A stretch of 64,000 bases of DNA from Zerene cesonia (taxonomy: Eukaryota > Arthropoda > Insecta > Lepidoptera > Pieridae), in assembly GCF_012273895.1 (NCBI RefSeq), contig NC_052122.1:12338001-12402000 (forward strand). The letters are read 5' to 3'. The position numbers were made by a program, and so were the translations under genes. Positions 1 through 12,500 of the stretch are shown here, one piece after another. The notes under the pieces were generated by a model. It did no database searches. It was not told where the DNA came from and saw only the letters and a program-made list of their open reading frames with translations. Numbering within the stretch: position 1 is the stretch's first letter; each line of letters starts with the position of its first letter.

Positions 1-3000
1 TCTTTCAGAATATCGAAAAAGCACCTTAACCTAAATCGGAAATGCTCACCTCAAAATATCTATAATGTAAATTGGTGGTTTTGAAATTTGTCGTCTCTCC
101 CTTTGTGTAAAAAATATACCGTCCATTTTACAGTAGAGGTGGTGAGATCCATTCATTTTGTTTGTGAAACAGTTTTCTTCACTGTTTCATAGTCGGTTTT
201 TGGTTAATTTTCACTAGTTTATTATTACAAAAGAAGCAGCCAGTATCACAGACGAATCTTAAACACCTGGATATTTGTAAACACACTAACATAGACAAAC
301 ACACGCAAAGCCTCAGATTTAACCATGAAAGTAATAATATGAAAGCATGTGTTCATTTTTGTTAAACTAACATAAATATATCGTCCTATTATATACATAA
401 ACTGCTTTCCTAGGATTTACTGGGGTTTCTAATCCTCAGATGCACTTATGAAAGGAAGGCTAATAATAGGTGTATTGTAGAGTAGAATCTCCATTGAAAA
501 TTTCACTTTTATGTTCGATACATCGAGCAGAGAGCTCGGCCATAATCCCAAGCTGCATATCAAAAACCTTTAAACGAAAAGTAACACGCAGGGCGTACTG
601 TGTCTTATGACATATATCGTTGTGCAACAATTCATTTTCCAATAGCTGATGACAATCTTGTTAGGCAAATATGTTTTGGGTACAATGAAATTATGAAAAA
701 AAGCATATTTTATCGACAAATCTAGAATCTTGAGTAGTCTTGAGTAGGCAGCATGATAAATGTTTATATATCGGTAGATCACCGAGAGAGAACCAGATGG
801 TTCTCCTGCGGATTTCGTAGTAAAACTCCTTTGCTTGAGTTCGTTATTCCTGAATTATATATAAATAAATTTTTATTAAAATAAAATTTAAATTTTGGCA
901 AAGATAATTTTGGGGAATCCCCCAAAATTCTTTTGAAAATAGACAAATAATTGTTACTTCATCTCCTGAAAGATTATTCTCCTTATACTAATCCGTTATA
1001 TCTCACCATAAAAGTCATCTGTCTGGAATTAATCTCTATTTTTCTAGGGGGACTACAAAAACTAAAAAGACGGACAGATACAGACGTTTATTGTATTAAT
1101 ATGATGAACATTAATACAATAAATGAAAGGATGTAAAATCTCCAATAGACGAAGGTATTTAAAATGAAATACCGTATTAGATCTTCGAGTTCATTTACAA
1201 AACATGTAATAGGAAACGGTAATCTTGTATCCAATAAAGCTCATGGTGATTGTTCTTTATATAATATATTGTAATGTAATGTTTACAACCGCAACTAAAA
1301 TGCTTCCAATTGAAAATACTACTATAAACGTGTAAAATAAATGAAACTAATGCTACAATAACATGGCACTAATTTGTTGAGATTTATCGAGATATACGTT
1401 ATTGCTATAAATAAGTAATATGAAATTTGTATCCTATTTGCAATCGATTTTTTTCATTATACTTATATACCATGAAATTTGTTTGAATATACACTTTTGG
1501 AGTTACAAATTATTCCTATTTGGAGTGCTTGATAATACTTTTATTTTTATTTAAAGTCATCATTCATCATAGCAACCTTTTCATACAATGAAAGGTTGCT
1601 ATTGCTATTAGATGAAATATCAAATATTGCCTAGGGTTAAGGTACAGTAATGTTAGATTATAAAATCGTATTACCGTAGAGAAGAGTTTTGACTACCTCT
1701 AAAAAAAACTAAACTAAAAAATTCACAAAAAAAAAATCCAGAACTTCATTGAAAAACCAAACATCTAATATTTTTTAAAATTACTAATGTCATAAAATAT
1801 AATTAATTAATGTAAAAAAGAGATTTTTGTTTCTTTTTTATCAAGTCGCAACAAAGCCTTTGTATGATATGACTTTTGAGATTTTGATAGGCTAGAGAGT
1901 AGCATAGGCTATTTTTTGTCATGGCGAAACGTTTTCCCATGGGATTTTCCATTATGATACATATATACACACATCTAGGGACACAACAAATCCTAGGGAT
2001 ACAATTGTATATTTTGTGAAATATCTAATAGAAACTGTATAAATCTTCTCTCTGGAAAAACTATACCGTAAATGTAAAAATTACATAATTATTTTTAGGA
2101 CTTAAATAAATAATAAAAACATTTGTTTTTTTTTGGTTTGAATAGAAATGTTAATTTTTCTTATCACCGCACAGTGCAGTACAGGAACATATGGATTATA
2201 ATAAAATATATTTTTTTTATAAACCTTATTTAATCTACTTATTGGTAATTAATTAGTCAATGATCCACATTAATTCTTCATCGATATAGATTGTTTTTAC
2301 TTAAACTGAAATTGAAATTTGAGTATAGGTAATGAGCTTAATGCCTATATTAATTAGTTCTGAGGTAAGCAGTATTCTGCTGAAAAACCTACTAAGTAAA
2401 ATACTACAGTTTATACAAGCAAGCTTGCTTATTTGTTAAGACAAAGTACGATTTAATTTTTCTCCCTTGAATGATAAAATGGCAACCCTAGGCCCTGTCA
2501 AATGACAACAGATGTCAGATGGTTTGTGTACATAAATAAATTGTTTTTCGAAAAAAACGTAAAAATGTTGAAGTGCCATTAATAAAACGCTAAATGTTAT
2601 CAATTTAACATAGAATAATATTAGGTAAAAAAAATCTCAACTAGAATAATTTTTATAAGTAATAAATATGTACACTCCTTAATGAAAATCTGCAAAACAT
2701 TAATTGTACCCATTCGCTTAATCGCAAAAGAATAATCACGTATAAAAATAAAACAAACAGATATTGTTATGACTTCCCAGTCACTTCCAGTTCACTATTC
2801 GCTATACATATAGTGTGTGAACGTAAATCCATAAATCAAAACAGTGACCGAGCGAGTTTGTTGACTGTTCGTTAATGTTATTGCTGAATGTAATATAAAA
2901 CCATATGCGCGGTGAGCTCATAGTCTCATAGCGGCGACGGGGAGGAAGCGTCAAGCTCGGTTATCTGTTGATGCGATTGTCGGCAGCGCGCAGCGGTCAG

Positions 3001-3154
3001 CCGCGACTTCAGCGAGCACTGGCCAGTGAGCACAGTTCAGAAGCTTATCATATCGGAAGCGGCTTACACTTTACGAGCGCCGCGCCGGCCGGTCGTTCAG
3101 TGTTCCCAATTTTACGAGTTCGTTGCGTGCCGTTGAACCGATCGAACTGGAATC
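1..3154. other. AT-rich spacer and Plod 5' leader
   Basis: About 2.9 kb of AT-rich DNA in which I see no exon with coding character on either strand; the few short open frames have no recognisable content. From roughly 2900 the sequence becomes GC-rich and should hold the Plod promoter and 5' leader. A TATA-like AATATAAA lies at about 2893-2900, and an insect initiator TCAGT at 3097-3101. Which one marks the transcription start cannot be decided from sequence alone. Confidence 0.5.
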
Positions 3155-3225
3155 ATGAGACTATTACTGAGTTATTTGTGTTTCGTTTTCCTATTTATTC
3201 GAATACACGGTTTGACTGCAGGTAA
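2968..3225 (+). other. Possible upstream ORF overlapping the Plod start
   Basis: An ATG at 2968 opens an 85-codon frame that overlaps the Plod ATG (3155) in a different frame and stops just inside intron 1. The peptide looks non-functional. If the transcript starts upstream of 2968 this would be an overlapping uORF able to reduce initiation at the Plod start; if it starts near the initiator at 3097 the uORF is not transcribed. Confidence 0.3.
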
Positions 3226-6200
3226 ATACTTTATTTAATATAAATAGCATATAATAATTGTTACTTATAAATAATGTATAGTTTTTTATGTGCACTGCGA
3301 TAATTTGATAAATTATCTTGTATGTCTTGTATTTAAAATGTATTTCAAAATCATATGGTCCAGCTATGTCTCAAGTTGAACTTAATATAAGCGTCAATAA
3401 AATAATTTGTTACTTTGGTAAGCTATAGAATATGATGTTGCAGCTTTTTGGTATTTGTTTCTTTCAGTATTATTGCTAACATAATAAAACTCAGTGTTTC
3501 AATCTATTACATTTTTCATAAGGTTTAATATTCTTGAATTGTTTTATCAACAATTCATGTGTTTGCATTGTTATATAAATTTAACAATGATCATTTATGT
3601 TATTAAAGAAACAATAATTTCTGAATGAATGGATTATTGATGTAGCCATTCTCTTTATTATTTATGTAGTACTAACAATATAACGAATGTTTAATTTTTT
3701 TTATAATATACATTTAATACATGTATAGTCTATCATAATAATAATTAAATATAAACATGTACACAAAGTTACTGAATAATAGTAAATACAAAGAGAGTTG
3801 TGTAATAAATATTTTGATTGATATTAAATGAATGTGTTAGCCCAATGTACTTCAATTTATCTCCCAAATGAAACTATCTACACTATCAATGAAGCACACT
3901 GGGAGTTAAATAGCAACTATTTGGGGCAATGTAATAAAACACTGAACTGTGCATGCTCTGCTTGCTCATCAATCTTTTTCTAGGAAATGATTATGTTGTG
4001 TATATTTATAGGCAGCTATGAAAATATTTTATCCTTTTGTTTTCAAAGTTATGAAGTTACTTACAGCTAGCGAATGCAAAAATTGTAGTTTAATTATTAC
4101 TTTTGTTTTTCCTGTTAATTTTAATTAGTTGAGTTTATCGAAATTATTAAGTTTAATGTATCATTACAAAGTCTAGAATAATGTCGCTTTCTCTGTCTCT
4201 ATGCTCCTATGTATGCTTAAATATTTAAAACTACACAACTGATTTTGATGGGGTTTTTATATAATAGACAGTGTGATTAAAACGGAAGGTTTCTATATAA
4301 TAACATCTATTAAACTACTCCGAATTGATGCGTGCGAAGCCTTGGGCAAAAGCTAGTTTTGTATATAATTGATAGTTATAATGTTCTATATTTGTTGTTG
4401 TTTAGTTCTAGAATACATACATATATACATTATATATGTTATACATTTTCTTATCAACCTGCAATGGCTATTGTTTTATATTGTTTCTACTATAACTGCT
4501 GAATGATATATATTCCTGTAACATGTGGTATCTGGTGCTTGTGGTATCCCTTTAACATCTAAATGAATTATCAGGCTCATTGCAATGTGACTCATAGCTT
4601 GTGTGCTGTTATCATTGAGTTTCTGTGAGTGATGCAGTTTGCCGAAATGATACTATTAAGGAAAAAGTAAAAAAATACACACAAATTCAAACTCAAACAT
4701 TTATTTATTCAATTAGGGCTAAAAAGAAAGATTCCTCAAGACCTACTCTGAGAGATCTAAGAATAAATGGGGCAGTCACTGGATGGCTTCCGTGCAAGAC
4801 AGCTTAACTAAATAAAATACTCCACATATTGCTGAATATCTCATAAATTGATAGATTGCAATATATACAATTAAAAAAAAAAAATAGGGTTCTTACAGAA
4901 GAATATTTGAATTGTCATAACATAGTTTTAACATTTATATATGGGGCAGACATAAAGTTCATTTAACTCTGTTATAATCATATTTAACCTACTATAAGTT
5001 TACAAATCATCACTGTAAATACATCTGCTAATAATATACCAGTAGAAGAATCTAAGTATGGGTTCTGTTTCTTTAAAACGTCATAAAATATGTGTTGTTC
5101 CTTTAAAAAAATATTAAACAATTCATATTATTTCTCCACAGAAAATCTTCATGTATTGACTGTAGCGACTGAAGACAACCATGGCCTCCAGCGCTACGAA
5201 AGATCAGCCAAAGTCTACGGCATTTCTTATGAGGTGTTGGGAATGGGCGAGGAGTGGAAAGGAGGCAACATGGCCTTCCCTGGAGGGGGCCATAAGGTCA
5301 ACCTGCTCAAGAAAAAAGTTGATGAACTGATGGAGGGTGATAACAAAGACATGGTTGTCATGTTCACTGACAGGTAAGCCTGAGCTACCTGACTCTGGTA
5401 ACTGCATAAATCTTCACATCATACATAGTTGCTGCATATTGTAACAGTCAACAGACATTGTGTTTAAATAATGTAGTCTGAAAATAAACATACACTCATA
5501 CTTATACTATTAAAATATTTATTAATACAGTTAAATGTTTGTTATTTGTGTGTAAGAAATTACTTATTTAATGAACATTATCCTAAGCATATAAATAAAA
5601 ATCTAAAACAACAGATAGTATATCAGTCATTGTGAGCAATGCTTATATTAATATGATTACAGTAAATTATTGTACCAAAAGGTTTTTATCAAGTAGAGTT
5701 TATCACTTTAACTCTGTGGGGTCATATTTTTGTACCTAATAATGTACAATTTTTGTCAGTATATTTTGAACTTTCTGATAAGGCAGTTAAATGAAATCTA
5801 TTACAATTCATTGACATAATAACTCTTATCATTAACAAATAAATATGTGCTAAAAATGTTTAGTGTATATCAATAACATCCAGAATAAAAAAGAATTGAT
5901 TTAAAATTGTATATATATATGTTATATGTGTAACGTGATGAGCTTAAAATAAATATGGTGTTTGATTTAATACTCAGTATAAACAAAACATGACAATTAA
6001 ACATGGCAAAACAAACGCTAAGGATAAATGTGGAATAACTACCCATAAAATTGTAATATGAATCTAGAATATACCAATCCCATATAATAATTTACCACAA
6101 ATATTCCAAAATCATAAAGATTACAATATACTAGCATTAGCGGTGTTCTAGAAGATAAATAAAACATTTTTATCAACCAATTTCAGAATGAGGTTTTCAA

Positions 6201-9200
6201 TTTAACTGTATTTTTTTCTGTTTGAAGCTGCAGAACTTATTGCTGAGTGAACAGATTTTATAGATTCTCTTTTTAAAGCTAAAATTAATAAGTGAAAATG
6301 AAACATTTCTGTTAATGATGTAAAGTTTACATACATCACGAATACATTGCTTAACAAACACCAGATTCTGTATTGCATTGCTCTCATTTTTAGTTCTATT
6401 ATTTAATTATGATATGTATGTTAAAAAAAGTATTTGTGTCTTTGTGAGCATTAAAGTGTAATCTATCAGTTGAAACAGATGGATGGTTGGCTTGCAAAGA
6501 TTAATGGACTATATTATTTCTATTAAAATCTTAAATTTTTTATGCCTTAGCGTGTGTTACTTAGAAAACGTTATTACATATATTTTTTTAATTTTCTACA
6601 TAATCTACTCGACATGCTTGTCTATAAACATAAATTACATATATTTCGAATGCACTTAAAATTGTTGTCTCACATAACTAAGAGAATTATTCCTCCGAGT
6701 CGGTCTGTCCGACTCTTACTTTACCATTGACTGGCGCGCGAGCTAATTGTGATGTCTTAAAGTCGGGTATGTGGTGTGTGCAGTTACGACGTGATATTCC
6801 TGGGCGAGGCGGAGCAGATAGTGAACAAGTTCGAGGCGTCGGGGCGCCGCGTGCTGTTCTCCGCCGAGCCCTTCTGCTGGCCCGAGCCCGCGCTCGCCAA
6901 GGAGTACCCCGACACCACGGTGCCCAACCCATATCTCAACTCGGGCGGATTCATCGGTGAGCTTTTATCTCTGCTGGATTTATCGGTGGTATTTTTATAG
7001 GTTTCACATTTTGGTGAATAATTTGGTGGCTCTATTGCATCGACTATTAGCGAGTCGACAGGCTCACAGTACCCCGATGTAGGGTGGGAGTATTATATAA
7101 TTTTACGGGGACATATTTACTCAATTTTACTCTATTCCCGTATGTTTGAGTATCATTCCATCGTTGTCTGCATTATTGTACAGGCTACCTCGAAGATGTG
7201 TGGAAGCTGCTGCAGTCGAAAAGCATCGCGGACGAGGAGGACGACCAGTTGTACTACACCAAGCTGTACCTGGACGCGGAGCTGCGCAGCGCTCTCGACA
7301 TCGGCCTCGACCACACCTGCCAGATCTTCCAGAACCTTAACGGGCAACTTTGTCAGTATATTATATTTTCCGTGCGAGAACATTGTATATTTCTGTTTCT
7401 TTTTTTTCAAGGTGAAGCAAATTTAAAAAATACCCTATTCAAGCGGGCCTTGAGGTGGAATAGATAATTATTATTATGTCATTCAGAATTTGTTTAGATT
7501 TTTATCAAAACAAAAATTGGATGTACATACTACATATAAAATAATAATATTAGAGTTTCTTAAAATAAGGACGAAATTGCGTTTTGGAAATAACAAAAAC
7601 ATTTATTTTTAATACAATGAAATACAAATTAACATTACATGTTGATACAAAAATTTCCAAACTATGTACCTGAAATAACAAAAAACAACATTTAAAGTCT
7701 TTATTTTAGTCTAGAATACAGTTTATTCAGGAATTTGATTTATCTGTTAAAAATAAAATCTCACCTTATCTATTGGCAGTGACACCCCAACATGACACAT
7801 GACATCCATCAGAGATCTGTAGATAATAAAATAATAAAGGAACGACCCTACTTCAGTGATATTCTATACGTATATATTTTAATTTTTTAATTTAATAATT
7901 CGTAGGACTTTTGTTGTTTACTTTCAAAAACAAGTAATCGTAAATAGTATAACGATATCTGCCTCTGTATCGCAGCGGACGTGAAGCTGCACACGAACGG
8001 CAGCGAGAGCGCGGGCGAGAACGCGGGCGAGGGCGAGGGCGCGGGCGAGGGCGCGGGCGCGGGCGAGGGCGCGGGCGAGGGCGCGGGCGAGGCGGAGGCG
8101 TGGCTGGAGAACGTGGCGACGGGCGCGCGGCCGCTGGTGCTGCACGGCAACGGGCCCGCCAAGCTGGCGCTGGGCCGGCTCGCCAACTACCTGGCGCGCG
8201 CCCGCACGCCGGCGCGCTGCGCGCTGTGCGCCGAGCGCCGCCGCGCGCTGCCCGCCGACGAGGCGCTGCTGCCGCGCGTCCTGCTCGCCGTCTTCATCGA
8301 GCAGCCGACGCCCTTCCTCGAGGAGTTCCTGCAGTCGCTGCTCGATTACGATTATCCCAAGGTGTGACGTCATTCTTCATCTTCGGTTGGTGCTCGTGGC
8401 CGGTCGTATTTAGATTTACCCTTGTACCGGATGAGCCTCAAGTAAAGTTTGAATTGTTATATACCTTCTCGGTTGGCTATGTTTATTAGAAAAGTTAATA
8501 TCTATCAAAATAGAATGTTATTCTCTTCCGATATGCGAATAATCCTCAATATTAGAAAAATGAGCGTATCTAATGTACACTTACCGTGCGATAGAAAAAA
8601 TTGGATCTGGTGCTGCGCAACAACGTGGAGTACCACGAGGAGGAGGTGCAGGCGTGGTTTGAGCGGCACGCGGCGCTGTACGCGAGCGCCAAGCGCGTGC
8701 GCCCCGCCGACCTGCTGTCCGAGGCGGACGCGCGCAAGCTCGCTCTGTGAGTCGCGCACGCGCACACACACACGCACACCGCACATAACATGCTACACAC
8801 AGAAATCCTTTGAGATATGTACCACGACTTAATGCTTTACTACTTACTAACTAGTACACAGTGCATTTATGTTTAGTATATTTTTTCTTATCTCTAAAGC
8901 AACTTACCAATTTAATGTAAAATAATTTAACATTTTACTCGGTGAACCGATATTTATGAATATCTTTTTTTATTTGAAAGTTGGTACGTGCTATGTTATA
9001 AAGTGATAATTTGAAGTCGATTTAATTTATTTGTTAAAAAAATACAGTTTAAGAATAGGTCTCTCTGCTGTCTGGTACTGCTGCCGATGGCAGATTTAAG
9101 ACTGTTTGACGTATGTTCTCATACATTATTTTGTCATTTTAACTAAGAGATAAGCTAAACAACGCATCCAGCGATAGCTCAACCGGTCATAATATGTATG

Positions 9201-9479
9201 AAGTGTATCGCGTGGCGACTAAGCGAGGCGGTGTGTGCGGCGTGTTGGCAGGGAGCGGTGCGCGGGGAGCGCGTGCGACTACCTGCTGGCGGTGGACGGC
9301 GTGGCGCGGCTGGCGGGCGGCGCGCTGCGGCGGCTGCTGGCCAGCGGCGTGGACGCGCTGGCGCCGCTGCTGGCGCGCCCCGACCAGCCCTGGACCAACT
9401 TCTGGGGCGCGCTCTCCGCCGACGGCTACTACGCGCGCTCGCCCGACTACATGCACATCGTCAGCGGACAACTCCGGTG

Positions 9480-9543
<64 letters not shown>

Positions 9544-12500
9544 CGTATGCGCATGCGCATGCGCAACACCGCTTACCGATATATAATAATGGTCTCAAGG
9601 CTTGTGACAAACTAAATTTACTTTTAATCTGTGGATGTAGGATTTTGATCAACATGTTTCTTTTTTTATAATCTTAACGTTTTATCAACAACCGAAATCA
9701 TAGTTATTACAAAACATGTTAAAGTAATATAGGATGTCTAAATTTTAGTAATTGACACAAGAACTAAAAAAAGTATTGGTAAATAAAGAAGCAAAAGAAA
9801 TATTTTCCTTTAACCGTTTTTAATAATTACAATGAGAAACTGTTGAAATGCTAAGGGAATATGCAGTACTTTCTCGAGAGTAATATAATATAGGTGGCTA
9901 ATGCCTATTGGGGAACACATATTAAACTCTAATTATGTGGTTAACTACCGTTAAAGTTAATGAAACGTTTTTTATGTCAGATAGCTGAACTTGGAGTTGC
10001 CAAGTGTGACCCTGTCAAAACGTATAATAAGTAATAAGTATTTAATAAGTTATGATTTACGATTTTACGAAAAATGTTATTAAAATGGACATTCTTGAAA
10101 ATATGGCAACATTTATTTTATTTTTCATTATACTAGGCTTATTAAGTATCTTGATTTCGTCCCAATATATTAAAGCAACTTTTAAATTATGCACTTTTCG
10201 TTTATATTTGTTCGACAATCGACATTGACATTGTCCTCAATATTAAATGTATCCCTATAGTACCGGCAAAGCAATCGTAACGCCCCTAACATTTTTAAAA
10301 ATTGCATACGGGCGGCGGTGTTCACCTCACACCAAGTGCATCGCCTGCTCTAACGCTGGTCTCGGTATAAAATCATAAATTCAACGTTATACTGAATTGT
10401 GGGAATGAGCGACAGATTGTATTTGGTTTATAAATGTTATAATTTGATCTGGCTTCACTGTGAGAACGAAAACAAAATGATAATCTTTGCTTTCTATTAT
10501 ATATTTAGTTCTAATAAGCTTAAATTGCTTTGATTGAATTAAATATACTAGAAATTTCTTCTATGGTCATCGTTTAGCAGCACAAAGCAACATCGTTTAG
10601 CTTATTTTATTAGTTTCTGCTTTAATAAAGATTGTTAAACATTTTATATTTCATGTAATACTTATATAGCTTTGTATTATGTTACATTACTTTCAATTTC
10701 GATTTTGACAAAAAAAAACCTTAACCTAAATCGATGCTAATGAAGTGAGGAATTTGAAATGAAACAAAATTGTTTAAAATAACCACGTTTACTGTTGAGT
10801 TAGAGTGCGCTTCACGTACAGACTACTCTTCCACGTGTGGCTTTTAAAATATTTAATATACAGTGTAGTTCTTTCTCTAACAATATGAATATTTGTTCTT
10901 TATGCGAGACTAAACATACATCTTAAAATTAGTTAATTATAAGAATACATTATAACAACGAATATAACTACAGTTAATATGTTAAATAAATAAATAACTT
11001 ATTTAACTTTATCCGAAATAAACAAAAATAAATTTGGTTTTTGATCTTACTTGACACTAAAATATCTTTTTGAACATTGAAGTATGCATATAAATGTTTA
11101 CTTACGCTGTTTGCTTATTTCTATGCTATTGTTCTACTTATACTACTTATCAAACAAACTAAATAAATGTAAAATTACATTACTATATATTTTTTCATAA
11201 ATACATATATAAAACAGAATCGCTTCGAAATGTGCGTATCTTTATATCTAGCATACATAACTATTTTTAGTAAAAACTATTACTTAGGCTAAACAAACAA
11301 TGATTCAACTCTAGGGTTTGGTTAGCTTTGTTATTGCAGATCATTCGGAAAGCTGTCTTGGATATCATACTTCTAAATGACCAAGATTTACGTAACATAA
11401 TGGGAGGTGTCTTATATTATACAGAGATGATACAGGCTAAGTTAGTCAGGAGTCAGGACTGCAGAGGAGTCATTCGAGCTGAAGGGGCGTATAGGTTGAG
11501 TTTACTTAGACAATAGAGATATGGGGATGATGTGTGAGGGGCTGCCCGCGAGCGGGGGTGGGTGGTGGGGGGTGGGGCTAGTCGAAGGCGATGGAGAAGT
11601 CGGTCTTGAAGGAGCGGCGGTCGATGGAGTACATGTTGTCGGCGGTGCACTCGTACACGCCGGCGTCCATCTGCGTCGCCGGGTCGATTTCGATCTTCGA
11701 CTTGACGCGGTCCTCGTCGATCAGCCACTCGTGGATCTGCCCCAGCGAATGCGTACATTTTAGTTCAAGTTTCCGTACATTGAATGAATGCAAATGAAAT
11801 TGCAAATTGCTTCCTGGCGTATATTGCTGAGCTATGCTACATAAAATTCTTAATAAGGGTTGGAAAAATGTTAATAAGAAGCGTGAGTAAAAAAGCTTTC
11901 CCGAGCATATATTTCTCAAATACAAATGGAGACGTGTGACGTTCGTCTTACGTGCAAGTTGTGGTGCGCGAAGATCTCGACGCCGTCCTTGAACCAGGTG
12001 ATCTGCGGGCGCGGCTTGCCCTTGGCCGTGCACAGGAACGCGATCTTGTGCCCCAGCACGTACTCGAAGTCGAAGTGCGACGCCAGCAGGATCTTCGCCC
12101 CCTACACACGCGCAAACGTACACACATACCGACATACAGACATATCACGCGTCTCTTACGCAAGTAAACGCTGCCATCGAGTGATTTAGTCTTACAAATT
12201 ATTGCATTCAATACATAACAGCATGTACAATATTAAACACAAAAAAATGAAACAACTTTTATATAGGAAATCATCTATCGCAAAATGGGCTTTGCAAACT
12301 GTAGTATATAGTAGTAAAATGCAATGAATGTCGCATCGGAGTATACAGATTTAAGTGGATAAATACTCACATCATTGTTGTTGTAGTACTGGTCCGACTC
12401 GGGATCTCTGTATTTGCCCGTAATCGGCAGTCCGATTTGCACCTGACGAATACGATACGATTAATGAGGTTTTGGCGAGAGTTGCATTATTGCAAAGCGA

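Noticed and set aside
7924..8489. Several 100-150-codon frames around Plod exon 5
   Set aside because: GC-rich exons lack stop codons in other frames; only the Plod frame has family motifs and splices in phase.
9165..9195. tRNA-like AGCGATAGCTCAACCGGTC
   Set aside because: Only a short A-box-like stretch; no B box, arms or acceptor follow.
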